The notes: generated by a model from the sequence alone, not told the origin. A DNA stretch of 22,299 bases from an uncultured Verrucomicrobiota bacterium (GCA_937871685.1 CALMOL010000156.1:630-22928); one strand, 5' to 3'. Shown: positions 8,308 to 16,045, counted from the stretch's first letter. Program-made: numbers and translations.

Positions 8308-9114
8308 ATGGTGGACGCGGACCAAACTCACCTGTTCCTCGACGAGGCCGGCGACACGACGTTCTTCGGAAAGGGTCGCGTGACCATCGTCGGCACGCCG
8401 GGAGTCTCGACGACGTTCACCATTGGGATGGTGCGATTCGGGGCGCCTATCTCCCAAGTGCGCGGAGATGTGGTGCAGCTTCAGCAAGCGATCGCCGACG
8501 ATCCGTATCTGAACGTCATTCCCAGCGTGGCGAAGAAGATTGCCAAGGGTGCATTCCACTTCCACGCAACGGACGATCCGCCGGAAGTCCGACAGGTTTT
8601 CTTCAAGTTCATCAAGGAACTCGACCGCTCGCTGGAAGCGGTTGTCGCCCGCAAAGATCCCGGCCGGTTCGTGAGGAAGCACCACGCCAAGGATGCGGAG
8701 TTCTACGCCGACGTGCTGTCCCATCTCCTGGACGACAAACTGAAGGCGGGCGAAGGCTTGGTCCTTACTATCGCCCAGCGGGCAGACAGCACGAAGCAGG
8801 CGAACTTGGCCCGTGCGCTCGATAAGGCGACCGAACGGGTCGCGCGACGGCAGACGGCCGGTGAGCCAAAGGCGCAGTTAGGTTTCAACGTTCAGTCCCA
8901 ACGCACAGAACCACTGCTCAACGTCGCAGATTACCTGTGCTGGGCGGTGCAACGCGTTTTCGAGCGGGCCGAGTCCCGCTACTATGACTTCATCGCCGAC
9001 AAAGCCATGGCCGTCCTGGATCTTTATGGCCACGGCAAGAAACGCAGCCGCCGCGTTCGCTACTCGCCGCTCAATCCGCTTTCCGTCCAAAAAATAAACC
9101 CACCGTCCGCCTAA
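8308..9114 (+). CDS. DUF3800 domain protein
   Basis: The 268-residue protein carries the DUF3800 hallmarks: LFLDEAGD near the N-terminus (Asp12, Glu13, Asp16), FHATDD in the middle, and near the C-terminus a conserved acidic segment EPLLNVADYLCWAVQRVFE. The family is thought to have an RNase H-like fold with acidic metal ligands; its biochemical role is not established and it is often found near mobile or defence genes. ATG 8308 is preferred because the longer frame from 8242 would overlap the thiolase by 44 bases. Third-position GC is visibly lower than in the flanking metabolic genes, which may mean recent acquisition. No partner gene is seen next to it. Confidence 0.82.
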   Translation: MVDADQTHLFLDEAGDTTFFGKGRVTIVGTPGVSTTFTIGMVRFGAPISQVRGDVVQLQQAIADDPYLNVIPSVAKKIAKGAFHFHATDDPPEVRQVFFKFIKELDRSLEAVVARKDPGRFVRKHHAKDAEFYADVLSHLLDDKLKAGEGLVLTIAQRADSTKQANLARALDKATERVARRQTAGEPKAQLGFNVQSQRTEPLLNVADYLCWAVQRVFERAESRYYDFIADKAMAVLDLYGHGKKRSRRVRYSPLNPLSVQKINPPSA

Positions 9115-9170
9115 GAAGGATACCCTTCGCCGGCATGGAGCCGGAATTCAGCGGAGGCAGGCTTATATAC

Positions 9171-9184
9171 CATGTATATACATG
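9171..9184. promoter_or_regulatory. Perfect 14-bp palindrome CATGTATATACATG
   Basis: This AT-rich perfect palindrome lies between the converging ends of the DUF3800 gene and the phasin-like gene, in otherwise GC-rich DNA. It could be a protein-binding site. No promoter is obvious beside it, so a function is not claimed. Confidence 0.35.
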
Positions 9185-9246
9185 TGTCTGGACAGCGCCA
9201 GGGCATTGTGTGCCCCATTGGGACACAAACGGCCACATTCAAGCCC

Positions 9247-9280
9247 AAAAAAGCCGGCGCCGCCTCACGGCGGCACCGGC
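9247..9280 (-). terminator. Rho-independent terminator of the phasin-like gene
   Basis: Read on the minus strand, a 12-bp GC-rich stem (9253-9264 with 9269-9280, one mismatch, 4-nt loop) is followed directly by six T residues (9252-9247). It lies 56 bases past the stop of the minus-strand gene at 9336, as expected for a terminator. Confidence 0.9.
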
Positions 9281-9335
9281 TGGGAAAATCAAGCGGGGAA
9301 GGTCGTTCCGGCCGGAGGCCAGACGAGCCCGGTCC

Positions 9336-9893
9336 TTACTTGGCGGCCTTTTTCTCGGCCTTGGCGGCGGCGGTCTTCACCTTGCGCTCGGCGGTGTCGA
9401 TGGCCTCGTCGGCGGCGTTCTCCACGCGCTGGGCGCGGCCGGTCAACTTCTGGAGCACCGTCACGGGCAGTTCCACGGCCTTGCGGGCGAGGTCCAGCGC
9501 GGTCTGCACCGGGGACTGGAAGATGGAGGCGACCATCTCGCCGTTGAGCGGGATGTAGCGGTCCAGCGCGGCGAAGGTGTTCTTCACGATCTTCTCCTCG
9601 GCGGTGTAAAGCTTCTGCGCCATGTCCTGCACGCGGACCGCGGCCTTGGCGGCGGTGGGCGGGAGGTCATTGACCTTGGTCACCGTGTTCGCGACGGACT
9701 CGGCCAGCGTGGCGCGGGCCTGGATGCCGGCGAGGAGGATACCCTCGGTGGTGTCGAACGAGCGGCGGACCGGGTGACGGTCGGCGGCCTTGGTGGTCAG
9801 GTTCTTGATGCTCTCGACGACGCCGTCGATGAACTGCTTCTGGGCGTTGGCGATGTCCTCGACGATGGCTTGGGTGGCGTTGCGATAATTCAT
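9336..9893 (-). CDS. Phasin-like granule-associated protein
   Basis: The 185-residue protein has no signal peptide or membrane segment. It is almost entirely amphipathic helix and contains no Cys. It starts MNYRNATQAIVEDIANAQKQ, followed by helices resembling the phasin family that coats polyhydroxyalkanoate granules, and ends in an Ala/Lys-rich tail (about residues 165-185) like that of PhaF-type phasins that touch DNA. Assignment rests on composition and general pattern, not on a sharp motif; another helical structural or stress protein is possible. Its own promoter and terminator are clear. It is divergent from a TetR regulator, with three palindromic operators between them. Confidence 0.5.
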   Translation of the reverse strand: MNYRNATQAIVEDIANAQKQFIDGVVESIKNLTTKAADRHPVRRSFDTTEGILLAGIQARATLAESVANTVTKVNDLPPTAAKAAVRVQDMAQKLYTAEEKIVKNTFAALDRYIPLNGEMVASIFQSPVQTALDLARKAVELPVTVLQKLTGRAQRVENAADEAIDTAERKVKTAAAKAEKKAAK

Positions 9894-9968
9894 GGCTTGG
9901 GGTGTGGGCGGGTTTTCGATGGGTTTGAGAACCGGCGGCGACCACTCGGTCGCTGTCGCCTCAAATCA

Positions 9969-9982
9969 TGAGCTTTCGCTCA
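9969..9982. promoter_or_regulatory. Operator 1, TGAGC-TTTC-GCTCA
   Basis: A perfect 5+5 inverted repeat of the TGAG-N6-CTCA class lies just downstream of the predicted start site of the minus-strand promoter. It is the best match of three similar sites and is probably bound by the adjacent TetR-family protein. Confidence 0.6.
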
Positions 9983-9989
9983 CAAGTCG

Positions 9990-10018
9990 AGAATACGAGC
10001 GGTTGCTCACATCGTCAA
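9990..10018 (-). promoter_or_regulatory. Sigma70-like promoter of the phasin-like gene
   Basis: On the minus strand TTGACG (10018-10013) and TATTCT (9995-9990) are separated by exactly 17 bases. The start of transcription would be near 9983, about 90 bases before the ATG at 9893. One TGAG-N6-CTCA-type palindrome fills the spacer and another begins at the predicted start site. Confidence 0.7.
9996..10009. promoter_or_regulatory. Operator 2, CGAGC-GGTT-GCTCA
   Basis: This is the second copy of the palindrome, with one mismatch at the outer base. It lies within the 17-bp spacer between the -35 and -10 boxes of the phasin-like gene promoter, a position where a bound repressor would block RNA polymerase. 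Confidence 0.55.
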
Positions 10019-10027
10019 AAGAAAACG

Positions 10028-10041
10028 TGAGAAAAAGCTCA
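10028..10041. promoter_or_regulatory. Operator 3, TGAG-AAAAAG-CTCA
   Basis: This third copy keeps the TGAG and CTCA half-sites at the same 6-bp spacing, and lies just upstream of the -35 box on the minus strand and 89 bases before the tetR start. Centres of the three sites are 27 and 32 bp apart, close to three turns of the helix. Confidence 0.5.
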
Positions 10042-10129
10042 TTTTATTTCGTGGGGTTCTGTTTCCAGAAGAAATCGCGCCTTGCGAGCCAGAGGAAAGT
10101 GTCGGAAGAGGGCGGCACGCCGTCTGTTT

Positions 10130-10777
10130 ATGAGTGATTCTTCATCTTCCACGCCGAAGGGTTCACGGCGCGAGCCGCGCCAGGAGCGCTCGCAGAAGCG
10201 GGTGGCATCCATCCTCTCGGCGGCCGGGCAACTCCTGGAAGAAGTGGGCTACGCGGCTCTCACCACCAATGCCATTGCCCAGAAGGCGGGCACCTCGATC
10301 GGGTCGCTCTACCAGTTTTTCCCGAATAAGGCGGCGGTGCTGGCGCGCTTGGCGGATGGCTTTCGCACGGAAGTCTCGCGCACGCTGGGGCGACTCTTCA
10401 GCCTGGAAACGGCGCGGCGCTCGACCATCGACCTCGTGAACCTCTTCATCGACGGCATCGAGGAGGTGCAGAAGCGCACGCCGGGCTTTCGCTACCTGTT
10501 CTCCGCCGCGAAGACGGACGAGGCCGGGGCGGGGGAGGCCTCGGAGGAATTGGAGCGCGAGATCATGGGGCCGCTCGACGACATCCTGGCAAAAGCGTAT
10601 CCCGACGTGCCCGAAGACCAGCGTCGCGTGTGCCTGCGGATGATCGCCGAGACGAGCAAGGTGCTCCTGGCCAACGCGCGCCACCTCGACCCCGCCACGC
10701 AAACGATGATGCGCGGCGAGGTGAAGCGGATGCTTGGCCTGTATCTGGAATCCTATTTCGCTCCCGAGCTTCGGTGA
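10130..10777 (+). CDS. TetR-family transcriptional regulator
   Basis: The 215-residue protein has an N-terminal helix-turn-helix (about residues 25-70) with the typical TetR pattern LTTNAIAQKAGTSIGSLYQFFPNK, and a helical ligand-binding C-terminal domain that cannot be assigned to a ligand. ATG 10130 is chosen since MSDSSSSTPKGSRREPRQERS is a usual short basic lead into the domain; the extra 16 residues upstream are not needed. It is divergent from the phasin-like gene, with three palindromic candidate operators in the shared 236-bp interval, so it probably represses that gene and perhaps itself. Given the nearby beta-oxidation genes, an acyl-CoA or related ligand is plausible but not shown. 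Confidence 0.93.
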   Translation: MSDSSSSTPKGSRREPRQERSQKRVASILSAAGQLLEEVGYAALTTNAIAQKAGTSIGSLYQFFPNKAAVLARLADGFRTEVSRTLGRLFSLETARRSTIDLVNLFIDGIEEVQKRTPGFRYLFSAAKTDEAGAGEASEELEREIMGPLDDILAKAYPDVPEDQRRVCLRMIAETSKVLLANARHLDPATQTMMRGEVKRMLGLYLESYFAPELR

Positions 10778-10830
10778 CGGGGCGTGACGAGACGGCGGGA
10801 GGCTGCTGCGTAGAAACCACAAGAGCAGGC

Positions 10831-10859
10831 TTGCCTTTGGGGCGTGGGAATCGCTACAA
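10831..10859 (+). promoter_or_regulatory. Possible promoter of the TRAP solute-binding gene
   Basis: TTGCCT (10831-10836) and CTACAA (10854-10859) are separated by 17 bases, and the ATG at 10881 follows 21 bases later. The -10 box is poor by the E. coli standard. Confidence 0.35.
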
Positions 10860-10880
10860 CCGACGGCGTTCCCCCGAGCC

Positions 10881-11933
10881 ATGTGCTTCCCGCGCGCCCT
10901 CCCTCGCGGTCTGATGAGTTGGCTTGCCCTTGTGGCGAGCGCCACCCTCCCAGGCCTTCTCGCCGCCCAGGCTCCGCCGGCCTCCACCGGTGCGCGGCTC
11001 CTGCGGATCGGCCACCAGTTCCCGGCCGCGGCAAGCTTGGAAGAAGGGGACTTCCGTGACCGCTTGTGTCGCAAGTTCGCCGCCGACGTGGAGCGACGCA
11101 CCGGCGGCACGCTGCGCAGCGAGGTCTTCCCGGCGAACAAGCTCGTGAAGCCCGAGCAGCAACTCGCCGCGCTCCAGGGGGGTGGGATGGACCTGTGCCT
11201 TTTCCCGCTGAACAACGGCTTCGACCGTCTGCCCGAGCTGAACGTCACGCTGCTGCCCGGCGTGATCCGTTCCTACGAGCAGGCCGCGCGCTGGAAGACG
11301 GCCCCCATCGGCGCGGAAGTCACGCGACTGCTGCGGGACAACGGCGTGATGATCATCACGTGGGTCTGGCAGGCGGCGGGTGCGGTATCGGTGAAACGCC
11401 CGCTGCTGGTGCCCGAGGACATGCGCGGAGTTCGCCTGCGCGGCGCGGGCAAGAGCGTGGACTCGCTGCTGAGCACGGCTGGCGCGGAGATGCTATCGAT
11501 GCCGTCGAGCGAGATCGCGGCCGCCTTCCGGGCGGGAAAGCTGGACGCGGCGTTCACCAGCGCCACGTCGTTGGTGGGCTTCAAGCTGCAAGATTTCTGC
11601 CGGGCCGTGACCACGCCCCGGCGGCAGGCGCTGTTCTACTTCCCCGAGCCGCTGGTGATGTCGCGCGCCACCTTCGACGCGCTGCTGATCGAGCAGCGTC
11701 GCGCGATCACCGAGGCCGGCGCCGAGCTGGAGAAGTTCGGCGCGGACTGCGCCCGGGCTGACGACGAGAAGCTTGCCCAGACATATCTGGCCGCCAACGC
11801 CCTGGTGGCTGACATGGACGAGGAACAGTTCGACCAATGGCAGCGCCTCGCGCGCGTGTCCGCCTGGCGCGACTACGAGCGCTCCGTGCCGCGCGGCGCC
11901 GAATGGCTGCAGAAGGCGCTCGCCGTGCCCTGA
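10881..11933 (+). CDS. TRAP transporter solute-binding protein (DctP family)
   Basis: The 350-residue exported protein has an N-terminal signal peptide (hydrophobic core about residues 12-28, cleavage likely after AAQA). The mature part begins LLRIGHQFPAAAS, followed by the family's typical segments: a region around VEVFPANKL-like sequence (SEVFPANKLVKPEQQLAALQGGGMDL), VWQAAGAVSVKRPL, EDMRGVRLRG, and AFRAGKLDAAFTS. Such proteins capture carboxylates or related acids in the periplasm and deliver them to DctQM membrane subunits. No DctQ or DctM gene follows, so it is an orphan in this window: the partners may be elsewhere, or it may serve as a sensor-linked binding protein. An alternative start is the ATG at 10914. 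Confidence 0.85.
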   Translation: MCFPRALPRGLMSWLALVASATLPGLLAAQAPPASTGARLLRIGHQFPAAASLEEGDFRDRLCRKFAADVERRTGGTLRSEVFPANKLVKPEQQLAALQGGGMDLCLFPLNNGFDRLPELNVTLLPGVIRSYEQAARWKTAPIGAEVTRLLRDNGVMIITWVWQAAGAVSVKRPLLVPEDMRGVRLRGAGKSVDSLLSTAGAEMLSMPSSEIAAAFRAGKLDAAFTSATSLVGFKLQDFCRAVTTPRRQALFYFPEPLVMSRATFDALLIEQRRAITEAGAELEKFGADCARADDEKLAQTYLAANALVADMDEEQFDQWQRLARVSAWRDYERSVPRGAEWLQKALAVP

Positions 11934-11983
11934 GCGTCGGGACGGGGCGCACGCATCGGAGCCGCCGGGGACGAATCCGCGGC

Positions 11984-12895
11984 GTGCCTTTCCCATGCGT
12001 CCGCTTTTTTCTGATCCTCCTCGCGCTGGCCGCCGCCTTTCCGCGCCTGGGATCCGCCGCGCGCCTGGACACGAAGGAAACGGTGCGCCTCGGCGGCATC
12101 GACCAATTCCTATGGATCCGCGGCGATGACCCGGCACGCAATCCGGTGCTTCTCTTCGTCCATGGCGGGCCCGGTTTTCCGGGCGGCGTGACCGCGCGGG
12201 TCAACGCGGAACTGGAGCGCGACTTCACGGTCGTCCACTGGGACCAGCGCGGCGCCGGCCATTCTTATTACGAAGGCTTCCCAAAGGAGGCGATGACCGC
12301 GCCGCTCTTTGTGAATGACACCATCGAGCTGTCCGAGCGACTCGCGCGGCGATTCGGCCAGCGGAAGATCTTCCTCGTCGGCCACTCGTGGGGAACGCTC
12401 GTTTCCGCGCTGGCGGCCGCGCGCCAGCCGGAACTCTTCCACGCCTTCGTCTCCATCGCGCAACTGGCGGATTACACCCGCACCAAGCGGGAGCTCTCCT
12501 CGCAGCCCCCGCCCTCGGCCCCTTTGGTAAACGCGCGCGCCCGGTTTGCCCTGGCGGGGTGGGTGCTCACCTCACCGGATTACGAGATCAGCCGGACGCT
12601 CCGCGGGTTCTCTTTTTCCTCTGATGTCCTCACCGAGGCCATCAACTCGACCAGCCTCTTCAAGCTCGTCCCGCGGCTCGAGGTGCCCGTCTGGTTCTTC
12701 GCCGGTCCCTACGACCGCGTGGTCCTCGAGCGGGTGATCGCCGCCTACTACCAGGCCCTGCGCGCGCCGCGCGGGAAGCACTACCTTCGCTTCGAGCGCT
12801 CCAGCCACTGGCCGCACCTGGAGGAGCCAGCGCGCTTTGCCGCCGAGATGCGCGCGATCCGCGCCGCGATCGGACGGCCCGGCGCCAAATGGTGA
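11984..12895 (+). CDS. Exported alpha/beta hydrolase, proline iminopeptidase (S33)-like
   Basis: The 303-residue protein begins at GTG 11984, which gives a good signal peptide (PFPCVRFFLILLALAAAF). The nearby ATG at 11995 is out of frame. The oxyanion signature HGGPG (60-64), DQRGAGHS (87-94), nucleophile Ser135 in GHSWGTL, acid Asp244 in AGPYDRV and His275 in SSHWPHLEEP form a complete alpha/beta-hydrolase triad. HGGPG plus DQRGAGHS is typical of the proline iminopeptidase branch, but many members hydrolyse esters or amides other than Pro-peptides, so the substrate is open. It follows the TRAP binding protein by 50 bases and the longest form of the next gene overlaps it, which suggests one operon. 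Confidence 0.85.
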   Translation: MPFPCVRFFLILLALAAAFPRLGSAARLDTKETVRLGGIDQFLWIRGDDPARNPVLLFVHGGPGFPGGVTARVNAELERDFTVVHWDQRGAGHSYYEGFPKEAMTAPLFVNDTIELSERLARRFGQRKIFLVGHSWGTLVSALAAARQPELFHAFVSIAQLADYTRTKRELSSQPPPSAPLVNARARFALAGWVLTSPDYEISRTLRGFSFSSDVLTEAINSTSLFKLVPRLEVPVWFFAGPYDRVVLERVIAAYYQALRAPRGKHYLRFERSSHWPHLEEPARFAAEMRAIRAAIGRPGAKW

Positions 12896-12957
12896 AGGCC
12901 GTCCGCGCCAAGCCGCCGCTTGAGCGCCGCCGGGGTCTGGCAGAACGTGATCGCTCC

Positions 12958-13599
12958 ATGCCGATCATTGCCTCCTGGGTGCGCGAGAAGGACGAGACCC
13001 GCTTCGCCGATTCCGTCGCCGTCGCCGGCCGGCCTGATCTCGTGCTGCGCAACGCCCGCCGTGGCGAGGTGCCGGATCTTGCCGAGATGGACGCCCTCCT
13101 GCTCACCGGCGGCGAGGACATCGCGGCCGGATACCTGCGCCAGCCCGTGCCGGACGGCGCGCCCATCCTCGATCCCGTGCCCGAGCGCGACGCCTGGGAA
13201 TTCGCCGCCGCCGCCGAGGCCATCGCGCGCGGCCTGCCCATCCTCGGCGTGTGCAAGGGCCACCAAGTGCTCAATGTCGCCCTCGGCGGCACCCTTTACC
13301 TTCACGTGGACGGCCACGACGAGCCGGCGCAAAAGGACACGGACGTGCAGCCCCTGCGCTGGGACCGCTCCGCCGCCGAGGCCCGCCGCTTCGACCGCGT
13401 GAATTCTTCCCACCACCAAGCGCTCGACCGCCTCGGTGACGGCCTCGTGGCCGAAAGCTGGCATGCCGGCGACGGCATCGTCGAGGGCGTGCGCAGCACC
13501 AAGCTGCCCTGGGCCGTTGGCGTGCAATATCATCCCGAGCGTGCGCCCGAGCGCTATGCGGCGCTCTTCGCCGAGTTCGCCCGCGCCGTGCGGAGTTAG
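12958..13599 (+). CDS. Class I glutamine amidotransferase-like hydrolase (peptidase C26)
   Basis: The 213-residue protein resembles gamma-glutamyl-GABA hydrolase (PuuD) relatives. The nucleophile Cys99 is in LGVCKGHQ, and His192 with Glu194 in QYHPE complete the triad; LLLTGGEDI is the usual substrate-loop region. I prefer ATG 12958 because these proteins start directly with the first beta-strand (MPIIASW). An upstream in-frame ATG at 12889 would add 23 basic residues and overlap the hydrolase stop by 7 bases. The reaction is probably hydrolysis of a gamma-glutamyl amide. Together with the adjacent hydrolase and binding protein it suggests amino-acid or peptide scavenging, by context only. 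Confidence 0.83.
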   Translation: MPIIASWVREKDETRFADSVAVAGRPDLVLRNARRGEVPDLAEMDALLLTGGEDIAAGYLRQPVPDGAPILDPVPERDAWEFAAAAEAIARGLPILGVCKGHQVLNVALGGTLYLHVDGHDEPAQKDTDVQPLRWDRSAAEARRFDRVNSSHHQALDRLGDGLVAESWHAGDGIVEGVRSTKLPWAVGVQYHPERAPERYAALFAEFARAVRS

Positions 13600-13677
13600 C
13601 GCGACGGCTCGGAGAAGAGAGCACCACGAGACGCGGCATCGCCGTGCCGCCGCTCGTTTCCCGGCTATCATGCGCCC

Positions 13678-14406
13678 GTGAGCGCGCCTGCCGTTTCAGA
13701 GCTGCCCGTGGTCCTGCCGCCGGCCGAGGAATCGCCTGCGCCCGGCCGCCCGAGCCGCGAGCCGACGCTCACCATCCACGAGATCTACGCGTCCATCCAA
13801 GGCGAGAGCACCTGGGCCGGGCTGCCGTGCGTCTTCGTGCGCACCACCTTCTGCGACCTGCGCTGCTCGTGGTGCGACACCGCCCACGCCTTCTACCACG
13901 GCGAGAAGATGACCCTGCCGCTCATCGTCGAGCGCGCCCTTTCCTACGACGTGCCGCTCGTCGAGCTTACCGGTGGCGAGCCGCTGCTCCAGCCGAACGC
14001 GCTCCCGCTCATGGCGATGCTCTGCGACGCCGGCCGCACCGTGCTCCTGGAAACCAGCGGCGCGCACGACATCTCCCGCGTGGACCCGCGCGTCCACCGC
14101 ATCATGGATCTCAAGGCTCCGGATTCAGGCGAGTGCGCGCGCAACCGCTGGGAAAATCTTCCCCACCTCAACCAGCGCGACGAGGTGAAGATCGTGCTCT
14201 CCTCCCGCGCCGACTACGAGTGGGCGCGCGACGTCATCCGCTCCCGCGACTTCGCCGGTCTCGTGCGTGCCGTGCTGCTCTCCTGCGTCTTCGGCCGGCT
14301 CGACCCGCGCCAGGTGGTCGAATGGATGCTCGCCGACCGTTTGCCCGCGCGCTTCCAGCTCCAGATGCACAAGTTCATCTGGCCGCCGGACCGGCGCGGC
14401 GTGTAG
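13678..14406 (+). CDS. queE: 7-carboxy-7-deazaguanine synthase
   Basis: This radical-SAM enzyme (242 residues) makes 7-carboxy-7-deazaguanine from 6-carboxytetrahydropterin, on the path to queuosine and other 7-deazaguanines. The 4Fe-4S binding motif is Cys59-x3-Cys63-x2-Cys66 (FCDLRCSWCDT), preceded by the QueE signature EIYASIQGEST. TGGEPLLQ and LLETSG are further SAM-site elements. GTG 13678 is the only reasonable start; it gives a Pro-rich extension of about 30 residues before the domain. No queC, queD or queF is in the window, so the pathway must be completed elsewhere. A lipoprotein-like gene and recF follow on the same strand. Confidence 0.94.
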   Translation: MSAPAVSELPVVLPPAEESPAPGRPSREPTLTIHEIYASIQGESTWAGLPCVFVRTTFCDLRCSWCDTAHAFYHGEKMTLPLIVERALSYDVPLVELTGGEPLLQPNALPLMAMLCDAGRTVLLETSGAHDISRVDPRVHRIMDLKAPDSGECARNRWENLPHLNQRDEVKIVLSSRADYEWARDVIRSRDFAGLVRAVLLSCVFGRLDPRQVVEWMLADRLPARFQLQMHKFIWPPDRRGV

Positions 14407-14468
14407 GAAAATTCCTCGTCGGCGCATTCAAATTGCCCCGTGCCCCCTGGCTTTCTCGCTTCGCTCGA

Positions 14469-14496
14469 TTGCTCCCTCGCCCGCGCGGTGCTATCA
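14469..14496 (+). promoter_or_regulatory. Possible promoter of the small secreted-protein gene
   Basis: TTGCTC (14469-14474) and CTATCA (14491-14496) are separated by 16 bases, and ATG 14518 follows 22 bases later. The layout is like the candidate promoter at 10831-10859, but the match to consensus is modest. Confidence 0.35.
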
Positions 14497-14517
14497 CGCC
14501 CTTCGATCTTTTTCATC

Positions 14518-14904
14518 ATGCGTCGCCTTTCCTCTCTCGCCGGATTCGCCGCCGCGGCGGCTGCCCTGCTGCTTTCCGCGCCCTCCTGCGAGCGACAGCG
14601 CGCCTCCACCGCCCGGAATTTCTACGAGGAGGTGGCCGAGAAGACGAATCACCCCGAGAAATGGCTGCCCGACCACGGTGACAGCCACGGCCACGCCAAG
14701 CCCCCGCCCGCCAAGCCAGCCGGCGAGAATGCCATCCAGCCCGCCGCCAAGAAGCGCGAGAACGCCTCCGGTCTTCCTGCCCCGCAAAACCGCGCCGCGC
14801 CGCCCAAAGATCCGAACGCGCCCGATGGCCCCGGTCCCTCGCCCGCGGCCGACCAGCCGCCCGCGCCGCCGGCTGACAAGCTCGTTCCCGGCGAGAAAAA
14901 GTGA
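14518..14904 (+). CDS. Small Pro/Ala-rich secreted protein, probable lipoprotein
   Basis: The 128-residue protein begins at ATG 14518 with an N-terminal signal sequence (MRRLSS then a long Ala/Leu core) ending in APSC, which could be a lipobox with Cys24 as the lipid anchor, although Pro at -2 is unusual. The mature part has one short charged segment, RNFYEEVAEKTNHPEKW, then a long low-complexity Pro/Ala/Lys tail that is likely disordered. No known domain is recognised. It lies between queE and recF with a possible promoter of its own. The conserved charged segment next to the anchor and the extended tail would fit an envelope or periplasm-spanning role, but this is speculative. Confidence 0.7.
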   Translation: MRRLSSLAGFAAAAAALLLSAPSCERQRASTARNFYEEVAEKTNHPEKWLPDHGDSHGHAKPPPAKPAGENAIQPAAKKRENASGLPAPQNRAAPPKDPNAPDGPGPSPAADQPPAPPADKLVPGEKK

Positions 14905-14950
14905 GCCCACGGGCCGCGCGGCCGCGCCCTTCCGCCGCGCCCCCGTGAGG

Positions 14951-16045
14951 ATGCTCCCGCTCCGCCTGCTTAAGGCGCGCGACTTCCGCTGCTTCGAGCG
15001 GCTGGAGATCCAGTTCGAGCCGGGGCTGAACTTCTTCGTCGGCGCAAACGCCCAGGGGAAGACCTCGCTGCTCGAGGCCGTCTGCGTGGTGCTGCGCCTC
15101 GCCTCGCCGCGCACCAGCACGCTGGTGTCCTGCATCCGCCACGGCCAAGCCGAGTTCGCCGTGCTGACCGAAATCATTCAGCCCGGTCTCCCGCACGGTG
15201 AGGAGTTGCGCTTCCGCTATGGCGAGGGTCGAACGAAGTTTATCGCCACGCATCCTCAGGGCCAGGCTAAGACTGCGGCGGAATACCTTTCCTGCTCGCG
15301 CGTGGTGTGGTTCGGCGGCACCGACCTCGACCTCGTGCGCGGCCGTTCGGAAGGCCGGCGGCGATACCTCGATTTCCTCGGCGCCCAGTTGGAGCCGCTC
15401 TACCGCGCGCATGCCCGCGCCTACGAGCGCGCCTTGCGCTCGCGCAACCGCCTGCTGAAGTCCAATGCCTCGCCCCGCGAGCTCCAGGCCTGGGAAGGGC
15501 CGCTGCTGGAGTCGGGCCAGTTACTCACCGAGCTGCGCGCCGCGCTCGTGACGGCGCTCGCCCCGCACGCCGCCGCCGCCCAACTCGCCATCCGCGGCCC
15601 GGGCGTCGATCCCGCGCGCGAGCGCCTCGCGCTCGAATACGCCCCGGGCGCGGGCGAGGACTTTGCGGCGGCGCTCGCCGCCGTCGCGGCCGAGGATCGT
15701 CGCCTTGGCCAGACCACGGTGGGCCCGCACCGCGATGACGTGCGCCTGCTGCTCGACGGGCGGCCCGCCGCCGAGTTCGCCTCCGAGGGCCAACAGCGCA
15801 CCGTGGCCCTGGCACTGCGCCTCGCCCAGGCCGGCCTGCTCACCGGCATAGAAGACGCGCCGCCGCTGCTCCTGCTGGATGACATCTTCGGCGAGCTCGA
15901 CCCGGGTCGGCGCAATGCCCTTCTGGCCGCCCTGCCGGCCGGCTCCCAGCAACTCATCACCACCACGCACCTCGACTGGATGCGCGACGCGCCCGCCGGG
16001 GCCATCTGGCGCCTCGAAGCCGGGGCAGCTCGACGCGAGGATTAG
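14951..16045 (+). CDS. recF: DNA replication/repair protein RecF
   Basis: This SMC-like ATPase (364 residues) loads or stabilises RecA at gaps together with RecO and RecR. It has LKARDFRCFERLEIQFEPG at the start, Walker A GANAQGKTS (31-39), a signature-like ASEGQQRTVALALRLAQ and Walker B LLLLDDIFGELD followed by TTTHLDW near the end. TVGPHRDDV is also a typical RecF segment. ATG 14951 gives the usual length; GTG 14945 two codons upstream is an alternative. recF is commonly in a dnaA-dnaN-recF-gyrB cluster, but here none of these flank it, and it instead follows queE and a small secreted-protein gene. Confidence 0.95.
   Translation: MLPLRLLKARDFRCFERLEIQFEPGLNFFVGANAQGKTSLLEAVCVVLRLASPRTSTLVSCIRHGQAEFAVLTEIIQPGLPHGEELRFRYGEGRTKFIATHPQGQAKTAAEYLSCSRVVWFGGTDLDLVRGRSEGRRRYLDFLGAQLEPLYRAHARAYERALRSRNRLLKSNASPRELQAWEGPLLESGQLLTELRAALVTALAPHAAAAQLAIRGPGVDPARERLALEYAPGAGEDFAAALAAVAAEDRRLGQTTVGPHRDDVRLLLDGRPAAEFASEGQQRTVALALRLAQAGLLTGIEDAPPLLLLDDIFGELDPGRRNALLAALPAGSQQLITTTHLDWMRDAPAGAIWRLEAGAARRED

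Noticed and set aside
9135..9971. Plus-strand Gly/Leu-rich frame
   Set aside because: It is antisense to the phasin-like gene and runs through its terminator.
11995..12129. ATG start for the alpha/beta hydrolase
   Set aside because: This ATG is out of frame with HGGPG and GHSWG. GTG 11984 is in frame and gives a signal peptide.
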